Assembly (NCBI RefSeq): GCF_014851395.1
Contig: NW_024040374.1
Span: forward strand, 24,694,772 to 24,758,771
Origin: Micropterus salmoides
Lineage: Eukaryota; Chordata; Actinopteri; Centrarchiformes; Centrarchidae
Reading direction: 5' to 3'
DNA length: 64,000 nt
This document shows positions 10,354 to 20,500 of this stretch, one piece after another. A model generated the notes under the pieces. The model worked only from the letters and a program-made list of their open reading frames with translations, made no database searches and had not been told where the DNA came from. The number at the start of each line of letters is the position of its first letter. The first letter of the stretch is position 1. A program made the translations under genes and the position numbers.

Positions 10354-13300
10354 GTAAGTCGACCTTTAAACCTCCCTCTGTTTGTTGCTTTTACTCCAAT
10401 TTAAACTCACTTCTTTTGAACTCTTATGTACTTTAGTCCTGTAGATTAGTCTCACTAACAAAGCCCCTTAATCAAGAAGTTTGAGTGATTTATCATGCAG
10501 TATTTTCCAAAATAATCCAGTCTTTTGTTATTAATGTGCTCTATGTCCTGTCCTCTCATTCTATAATGTTTTCATCGTCATACTTTATTCTTCCGTGTTA
10601 GCTTTCATCCAAGGCATTTGTAATGGCCTGTTTTTATGACTTTACTAAGCGAGTCAGTTGTAGCGGGATGACCCCCAATCGACATTAGGAAGTGCGTGTT
10701 TGTGTGTGTGCTGACGCATGCATGCCAGAGACCAAAGAGATTTTACAAGTTCTTGGTCCATTCTCATACCTCCCACTCGTATCCCTGCACCCTGACTCCA
10801 TGCCCTCTGTGCCCTGCACATTGCTTCGGGTGAATTGTGTCAGTGCTCTCTCCCATACCCACAGTGCGTCACTGAAAGCCTGAGGCATCTAACCAGTTAG
10901 CAACACCATGAATTCTTCATTCCTATGACTTGACTTTTGCTCCAGAGAAGGAATTGCTCTAGTGTAGTGCCAGGAGATTAGAGGGGGGTCAAGTTAGTGC
11001 AAACATGTTATAATGACATATGGTGGGCTGTTTGTATGTCAATTAGTGCCACGTGGTCAGGCTAGATGATCTTTACAGCCCCCACACTCTATGTGGCACA
11101 GCCCCCTCATAAGTTTCCAGACTGAGATGTTACTTTGCCTCTGGTGGGCACACACACGCACACACACACACCTACACTGTAACAGCTCAGCTCTTCTTCT
11201 TATTGGAACCAGTAGACTCTGCTCGTGTTAGTTAGTTCCCTCACATGTTCACGTGTGGGCAAAGCTGGCGTGTCTCACACAGCTGTGTTCCATTTGTGGC
11301 GTCTACTGCCATGCCTACACCATTCCTTTAACGCACACACACTTGCGCTCATTCATGTAGACAAACACACACACACACATATATGCAAACATGTACGCGC
11401 ACTGGTAGCAGATTCCATTTGGGCCTCTTGTTTATCTTCACTGCAAGGGAAACAGTCTCGCTGTCTGACAGGCCGTGTTTTCACTGTGAAGCAGAGTTAG
11501 CAATAGTGAAATACTGTTCTATAAGCATACTCATTGATGATCAAAATAAACACATCCGGCACCTATTGAGCCCTCTGCTCTGATCAGAGATGCCTGCTAT
11601 ATCCGTGACAGGCCCTGTCTGCACTTAGACAGCCAGACACATAGGAATAAACCAAGACAAGGAGATAAAGAAGGGGACGAGAGGTTTGAATGCAAATGCT
11701 GACAAGCCAAATAAACTTCTCTGGCCTGTATCAGCCTCCTGTGGTTCTAATCTTAAGGTCAGATCAGAACAATTCATTGACAATAGCATACACACACTAA
11801 TACACCACCATGTTTATTTCTTCTGGCTGTGAGCCTGCCAGCTGACCACTCAATAGGCAGGAAAGGTGTGTTCATTAAGCCTAACAATGCACACACAGTA
11901 CGTGTAAACACAAACATTATGTATCTGTATTGACTTCATAGGATGTCTGGGAACTCTGAGCCTCAAGATGTGCACACGTTTAGAGTCTTAATGCCATTCA
12001 CTTTCACAGTGTCTGCTAGCTCAGAGATGGGCAGGTAAATATTTTCCTGAGAGACTCGGTGAGAAGGTAGGCCGAAGACTGAAGCCTTGTGTGGAAAGAG
12101 GAAGGAAAGGGAGATGTGGTTAGAAGTGGAGAGCAGCCAATCCGTCAGTCAAATACTCCAGGTGGTACAGATATGATTGACATATCCATGCCTTGAGGGT
12201 TAGCTTGGCGTAAGCCCCCTCAGTATAGATGAGGTCTGTCCATGGGCCCTAACATTACTTAAAACCACTTGGCTGGAATGAGGCAGGAATCAGGGTCTGC
12301 CCACTTGACTTAAGCCTTATAGCAGACCATTACCCTAATATAAATCGTCCTTATATCAAAGTCAGTCTGACTGAGATATTGACTCAGTCTAGATCCTTGG
12401 TTTAAGTTTTTATGTGTTCCTTTTCACTTCACCGTCTCATTATTCTCCATATCCCACATACAAAGCCCCATCTTATCATTTAGCAGAGCATCACCACTCA
12501 CTCATTAATGATCTCACATCACATCAAAACTGCCTGAGGGAAAGGCAGGCCATGCTCATTCTACATGTTTGTCTGTGTGTGAATCCCACTCATTCTGTCT
12601 CTCCTGTTTGTCCTTTATACATCCTTTCTATTCAATCTGTGTCTTCAGTCTGGAATTATTTTAGATATCCTGCATGATACACACTCAAACGCTATTGTTT
12701 TTAATGCATGGTTATATGAATCTAAATGTACTGCACGGCTGTAGGACTCAGCAGCATCACTTAGCTAGAATTTGTCTTTTATTTGTGATCAGTGTCATCT
12801 GTTTATCTCAAAAAACAATCCTTTCTTTTAGATTGTGATTGGAGAATGCTTCAGGATTCACCAGCTACATGAGGGAACCAAGTCTTTTGTTGGGAATCCC
12901 TATGTCGCAGCTCTCTACAAACAGGTCAGCTCTCCAAAAGGGTGCTTTCATACATATTCTGATTATTGTATAATTGACCATTCGCTAAACCCCTCCCCTG
13001 AACATTTAAAGAGTTTGCATGGTGACCTTCACCAAAATAAAAGTGTGTGTATTGTATTTAATGTGTTAAACAGTGTGTTTGTCTGTTCACGTAAGCTACA
13101 ATTGTTAGCATGTCGAGCTACATGCTTACTATCAAGAGAAGTAACCAGTGCTACTTCTGAGGCCAAGGAGCATTTCATACTACATTATTTTGTGGGTTAC
13201 AGGTTAGGTTGAAAAAAGCTGTCTTGCTCTATTAGATTTTGGAGATGGTGGTACATTCGCCAAACACATCAGTTAGCTCTCATCCTGAAAGCCCTTACTC

Positions 13301-14700
13301 TTGAAATATTAAGTGAAACATACTGTTTGAAAATACGAACAATAAAGCATAAACCTCACCTTTGTCTTGTAAGAATGTAGCTTAGCATGAAATACAGTCT
13401 GATCTTACATTTTTTGTAATCATATAATACTAGGGCTGAATACCTCTGCTCTGAAATATAAGAGCAATGCTGTTAATTGATTTCCATGTCTTCTACATGG
13501 ATCATCATCTGGTGAGGATGCTGACTTTTTGCCTGGGACATGTAACTTTAGCCTCAGTATTTTAGCATGATATCATGTATTTAGCCAAAGTGCATACTTA
13601 AGACCTCTTTACAGGCTTCTCGGTTTAAAATCAGCTGGAAATGTAAAAACAAAAAAATTAAAAGAGACACATTTTAAGCCAGTTCATGAAGCTATCATTA
13701 GTGCAATTCGCTAGCGAGTTACAGTTGATTAAATCTGTTAGTATCAGCTGTCACTAGCCACAAAACCAACAATTGCAAGCAAGAAATTAGTAGCCTGCTT
13801 TTGTCTACCTACGTTTACGTCTAAAATTAAGGACCTATGTTGTTTCAGAAAGCCACCGCTTGACAGGCTTGGCAACAGTAAATCAGGGGGACAGGGTCAG
13901 ACTTAACTGACGAGATTGATATATGTCTAATCTTTAATGTGTGTGATTTTGCAGATGGGCGTGTTTCTTTTCGGATGTGCCGTCAGTCAGTCGTTCACAG
14001 ATATTGCCAAGGTGTCAGTGGGTCGTATGAGACCCCATTTCATAGATGTTTGTAAACCAGATTTCTCCACCATTAACTGTTCATTGGGATACATCACCAA
14101 CTATACCTGCACTGGTGAAGAGAGTGACGTACAGGAGGCCAGGTTTGTGTGAACACCAATACATCCACAATATACAGTGTATATGCTGTATTAAAAATAC
14201 TAAACTGAAAAACATGACAAAAGATAATCTTTCTCTCTACAGGAAATCCTTCTTCTCAGGACATGCCTCTTTCTCAATGTTTACCATGCTCTACCTGGCT
14301 GTAAGTAACTATTAAACTCTCTTACACATACACCACAAACATTCATTTAAGCACACACATCATGACAGGAACAGAAACAGTGGTTTACAGATTGTAGAGG
14401 GAGTCATGGAAAGACAGTTGGGCTGTGTTTGGGGGATCCATGAAGAAAAAAACAAAACACTGTTATCCACTTATCCACTTCTCCTCCTCTTGCTCCTCTG
14501 CTTTATCTCCTCACCCAGTTTATGAATAGTTTAATTCTTTTTGTTACTCCTCCGAGAAAGGGATGGATGCACTCCACCTGTTTTCTTCAGAGCAGCTGCG
14601 TGTGCACTTCCTGTCCTCTCCCATTTCCCTCAATGTCTCCCTCTCACTCCACCTGTTTTGGGTGTCGGGTGGGGCTTAGCACCCTAGAGGCATTTCATGC

Positions 14701-14741
<41 letters not shown>

Positions 14742-17282
14742 TGCCAACTCATAGCTCGCCTGTCATCTCCCCCCATCTGAAGAGGAGAGAAGAGAGTCAA
14801 TGTTTTGGGTCTGGCTGGCTCGAGCTTGGTTACAAGGTGGTCTTGGTTCTCAAAGTGGGCTGACAGTTGAAGCTCTGGTGTATGGTTGTGTATGCATGCA
14901 GTGTAGTCTTGCTGCGGGTATTTCCCAGCCTCTGTGTGAACCTACAACTGCAGTCTGGTTAGACCAAGGAAAAGAGAGGAGAGTGAATAAAAAGCCTGGA
15001 AAAAACAGCGAGGGAAAGGAGATGTGCTGCATCCAGACCACGGAGTAACACACTAGTCCGAGACCAGTGTTCCAGCTGTGGCGAGCTCAGGACCATAGCC
15101 AGAGGAGGCTGGTGCAAACAGTCTAACAGAAAGAGTGAAGAGAGCAGATTCAGAGGAGGAGAGGAGGAACAATTTGTAGTTGATGTTTTGGAATACAAAA
15201 CCATCCTGAATCAAAGCCCACAGTGGTGGCATTCCAAATGGAAAAAGGAATCTGCGGCAATTTTTGTTTTTGCCAGCTGAAAACCATGTGACATCATGTT
15301 TTCATTCACAGAACCTCCCACTCTCTTTAAGTCTCCTTGAGTTAGAATTATTGTGTTACCCATGTGTAACTACTAACTGTAACTATTCTTTAAAATGACA
15401 AACCATTCATCAAATTTATTATTGATACATTTTCTGACCAATCATTTCTGTACTAGATGCATTAAATCTGAACATCCACTCTGCAGTAAAGTTCTGGTGA
15501 AAACAGGTTCTCAAGAAACCATTTTCTACAAGCACTGACAAATCTGCATCCCCTTTCATGGGTACTTCCCCTCAACCTCTGCCCTTGTCTTTGCTCCCTC
15601 GTTGCTCACCAAGGTGAAAGTGTCATTTTGTGGCTGTCACCTCACACTCCCTCCCCCGGCCTCCAGTCATTTGCTAATTGGCATTTCATTTCCTGCCAAG
15701 CGTGTCTGAGTGCTGTGTCTGTGTCTGATGTGGTTTGAGTTGATACCAGCAGTGTCACAGCCTGAGATGGCACACAGACTGCATGGCACGCTGTAACACC
15801 ACAGCCACAGAGAACAACTGAGCTATCTTTTGTTAAGTCTAATGTGCACACATCTCTACAGACAAACTATCCGGTAGCAAAGGACTGGGTTATTTCTTTG
15901 GGTTTTAAGTGCCTATAAGAATCTTCTGTCACTGAGGCAAATAGCATGTTGTTGGTTAAATAAAAACAATAAGTTTGCTTGTGATATAAATAGTTTTTAC
16001 CACAACTATGCTTTTGTCTCCCAGCATGGTGTGAACCAGAAGAGGGGAAGGGAAGGGGGCTGGCAGGAAAAACACACTTTCTCACTCGTTTGTGTGTGTT
16101 CTGTTTTATTTAACGCTGACTTTGAGTCAGAGCAAGAAAGCCAGAGAGAGAAGATCTCACTGGAATGAGCTGGATTCCTTTACAAACCACCAGACTTTGT
16201 GTCGCTGTTGTCTCTCTCTGTCATGGGAATCAGCTGGGACTCTTTTTGTTGTTGTGTTTTATTGTTGTTTTCTTTAGATCTAACTATTTGAGACACACAG
16301 CAAATTTCTGGGAGGATGGCTTGGGTCAGAAAGGCAGATGCCTTTCTGCTGCAGTCTAGTTAAGTCTGGACTGTATTTAAAGAGGAGAGAATTAATTTCG
16401 AGATTTTAGGTCATTAACCTTTCTAAATCGCTTATCATGACTTTATGTGCATGCTTCACCGGAATCAGGCTGAGACGGGTTATTTGGGTCTACTCCCTGC
16501 CCTTCAGTCAGACAGGGCGGTGTTGATTGGCAGGTCATCGTAACTCTGTGTTTTGGCTAAGTGCAAGTGCTGATTCTTCCTCCTATATCCTCCATAAAAG
16601 CATTCTTAAAATTGAGAGGTTTAGGATGTTGTGCAAAGGGTTTTTCGGATGTTGCATTCATGGCTGCAGAACTTTAGACAAAAGTACTTATCAGTAGTCC
16701 CTGCTCGCTACCTGAGAACCACTGCGGAGGAAGCCTGAAGTTTAAACATCCCTGCCAGGGAGGAGAGAACAAGACTGGAAGGGATGGGAGGGATCACTTC
16801 CTGTGCTTCCGTAAGGAGGAGAACAATGATAGAGTCGTAAAGGAAGTGCGAGGGAGCTTTATGTCCGCACAGGGGCTCGTAGTGGACTGGGATTGCTGGG
16901 AGGCGTTGTGGCTGTCTGTAGGTATTGTTAGCCCAGCTGATTATAAGACACACGTCTAGAGGTTTTGGGCTGGGCAGACCTTGGCTGAGGCCCTAACAGA
17001 CCTCTGGGTGTGAGAGACGGGAAGTTAAGGGTATGAGTGGTGCAGAAACGCAGGATGTCTGAGGAACCTGGGCTGATCTCACCACCGTGCATGTATGTCG
17101 GTAAAAAGAGAAAGAGGCTGTCCATGTATTTACATTGGCCTTGGACCTAGTTGTTCCTGTTTTGGCTCTTCTCAGTCTTTATCGTGACAAAGAAAAAGGT
17201 TTTTGGTTGCAGGGGGTGCATCCGCTTTGTCTATTTACTCTAATAGAGGGTAGAGAGTTCATCCCAACAAAGTGCAGGGTAT

Positions 17283-17333
<51 letters not shown>

Positions 17334-17513
17334 CCAGTGGCGCTCTGTGGTCATGTTGTTTTTACAGCTGGGATGTTGAACCATGAATCATTCATGTCCG
17401 GGTCTCAGGCAGTCAAGTTTGTAAGTGTGTGTGTGGAAGAGAGGATGTGTTTCTTTGCGTGTCTGGCCAGCCTGCCCTCTTTTGATTCAGTCTAGGCCTC
17501 TCAGACAGTAATA

Positions 17514-17553
<40 letters not shown>

Positions 17554-20500
17554 GGTGCAACAAATGTTAAACGTAATGACTTTTATGAAAATGTCTAGCC
17601 TGGTGTGTGTGAGGGTTCAGGTCATTACTGGCATCAGAAAGGAGTGACAGTGTCATTGATAATGCCATCAATAACATGATGTGGGTTACATGTTTTACAT
17701 CATATACATCTTGTGTGTCCTTTACACAACACTGTCCATATTAAATCATGCTGTGTGTCTTCTCTTCTCTTCCCAGTTTTATCTCCAGTCCAGATTTACA
17801 TGGCGTGGCGCTCGTCTCCTCCGCCCACTGCTCCAGTTCACCCTGTTGATGATGGCTTTTTACACCGGCTTATCTCGTGTCTCCGATCACAAGCACCACC
17901 CGACTGATGTCCTGGCAGGCTTTGTGCAGGGAGCCCTGGTGGCATACTGCATAGTGAGTGCACACATGTCATTGAGAACACATAAATTTAACTTTATTAG
18001 GTGCACCTATTCATACAAACTTTATGAAAACATGCGTGATGTGAGCATGAATTAATACCTAATATCTTTTTGCATCTTAATACTTTTTTACAAGTGGGGG
18101 ATCCTACAGAAGCTCCAACCTTCGAATAACGTTTGCCTCCGCATAGCTCTCTCTTTTCACTTCACTTTTTCTGAAGAGAACGGGAGCTGGCAGCGTGAGG
18201 AGAATCTGATTCCCTTTAATGAATAACACATTGCTTGGAGCCAGGCCCTAGTCCAGGAGTGTGCGTGTGTCTACGTATTAGTGCGAATCCATACTCTGCA
18301 ACCTTCTTCACTACTTTTGTGACATATTGCCACGGCAGTTGCCAGATGATTTTTGTAACCCTCATCATTACACTAAGCTAGACGGAGCCAAGGAAAATTG
18401 AATTTGGGTCAAGAGGAAAAAAAGAGGCAGTGTAAAAAGAGAGTGAGTAGGGAAAGAGAGAGAGAGAGAGAGAGAGAGTATTAGCCTTTGAAACAGGAAT
18501 GAGGCTGTTAATTATTGTGGGGTTTTTTATTTGGCGGCTCTGGTTCAGCACAGCAGGCCCCTGCTAAACTCTGCTGCCTCTGGGAAAAGTATGGAAAGAC
18601 ACACTCACACACTTGCACATACACATACACACACACACAAGCAACCCTTATCTTTCTACATGATCCAAATCATAAAGGTGGAAAGGATTATATGCATAAA
18701 ATTTAGCAAGAACTTAGTTGTGGCTCCTAGGCAGACCTTGGCACTGCTAAAATGCACATGCACACACACACACACACACACACACAACATGGGTGCCAGG
18801 AAGAGCTGAATCCTGAGTAAAAAACAGCAAGTTACAATAGACTGTATTGCTCTGGCAAAATCAGTGCTCCTCCAGCTGGGCGAAGCTCCTGGATGACATC
18901 AGTTTTGACAAGGAAAAAAAAAAGCCTCTGGATGGGCAGATCTGGCAGGAGGAGTGATGGGAGGGAAGTTACAGGAGAGAGGAGCCGTGTCTACAGCTTG
19001 GCTCAGGGATGAGCGTGTGTTAAATCTAACACAGCTATTCCACAACCCTCAGAGAGACAGCTTACGTACACGTAGACAAAATGTCTACGTCCATGTGCAT
19101 ACACGCCACATATTTATACATGCACACACACACACACGTAGTCAAACCCCTGGCGATCTAGGCGGTCAGGTTAGTTTTACAGTCCTTGACGCCCCTTTTG
19201 AATTGCCCAGTCTTAGTAGAAACACACATCTGTGAATAATTTAGCTCGGCTGTTTCAGCCTATCAATAAGCGGCGGAGCACATCGGAGCTGACAGGAGAT
19301 GAGTGGAGGCAGGACAGAAGAGGTATGAACCTGAGTGCCTCAGAAAAGCCAGCAGAAAAAACTAAATCCAAGTGTGAACATCTTTAGGTCTTAAGTTAAC
19401 AAGTGCAGGCTCCATCATTATTCTTGAAATGTCAGAACGAAAGCACGAGTTCACTTCTCTACTTAGATCTACTACCTGTCGCTTTGGTGCACAATGATTG
19501 CTGTTTATATGTATGGCTTTATGTGAAGGTCATGACATGACAAAAGTTTTGAGGTTTTTCTTAGCGTACCCCAGTGGTCGTAGCAGCAGCTGTTATTGGA
19601 GAAATATTGTCTCATAAGATGTTTTCATGAAGCAGAAACAGTGGATTTTTAAGAGCCCCATGGCAGCCTGGGTAATGTGTTCCATTAATCCAGCCTGAGC
19701 TTGTGTACATGCATGAAAGGAGCAGTGTCCAAACACAGACAGTGGACTTGTCTTCGATACAAAAGTCTGACGGAGAAAAAGAGAGCACATTGGGCAAATT
19801 AGAGGATTAGCACGTCAGTCCCAAGAGTGCGATTATGACCAATTGTTCTGAATCTCACATGTTGAGTTATATGGCCTTGTGGAAAGGTGACTTCCTTCCA
19901 AATACATTTCAGTAATTGTCTGTGTTGCTCCTTGACTTTATTGTCACTGCTATTCCAGGTGTCCCTAGACTACAGTTACCACTTAAATCACAGTGTACCC
20001 CCCAGTGCATGCCTGGAAATGAACAATACAAACCAAGTATGGACACATTCATATGTAGTGACGTGTTAGACTGTGGCCTTGTTGCCTTTGTTGCAAGTTA
20101 ATTGATGCTTTACAGCCCTTTGTCAGCCCACATTTGATGATAGATGGTGTCTGAGCCGGATAAATGAAGTCTAGAATGTGTAGATTAATCTCTTGAGTCA
20201 AACACTTCAGACTATGTCTGCGGGGCTGTGATTCAGAGAATCAGGGAACCACCACAGGAAATGGTCCGTCCATCCTACCTGGCACTTCCTATCAGACACA
20301 GTGACCTACTTTTCAGCATGTGTCGTAGTAAAGGTCAAGAGTATCGAATCCAACAGGAAGCAGCTGTCAGAGAGAAAGCTGGGGCAGAGGCCATTTGTTT
20401 TTCGAAGGTTCATTGTCACAGTGGAGAGGAGTTGGGTCAGGCGTTAAAGGAGGAGGGGGCAAGAGGTCGCTATCTTTCACTCGCTCAGATTTAAACATAC

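Larger units (their letters stand above)
14301..17776 (+). other. plpp3 intron 5
   Basis: A 3.5-kb intron between GTAAGT and CTCTTCCCAG. It holds a (CA)17 tract at 14706-14739, a (GT)24 at 17285-17332 and a (CA)17 at 17516-17549. No extra coding exon was found; the open frames across the microsatellites are low-complexity artefacts. Confidence 0.85.

Noticed and set aside
17285..17549. CRISPR-like direct repeats
   Set aside because: The repeated units are simple dinucleotides in a vertebrate intron, without spacers.
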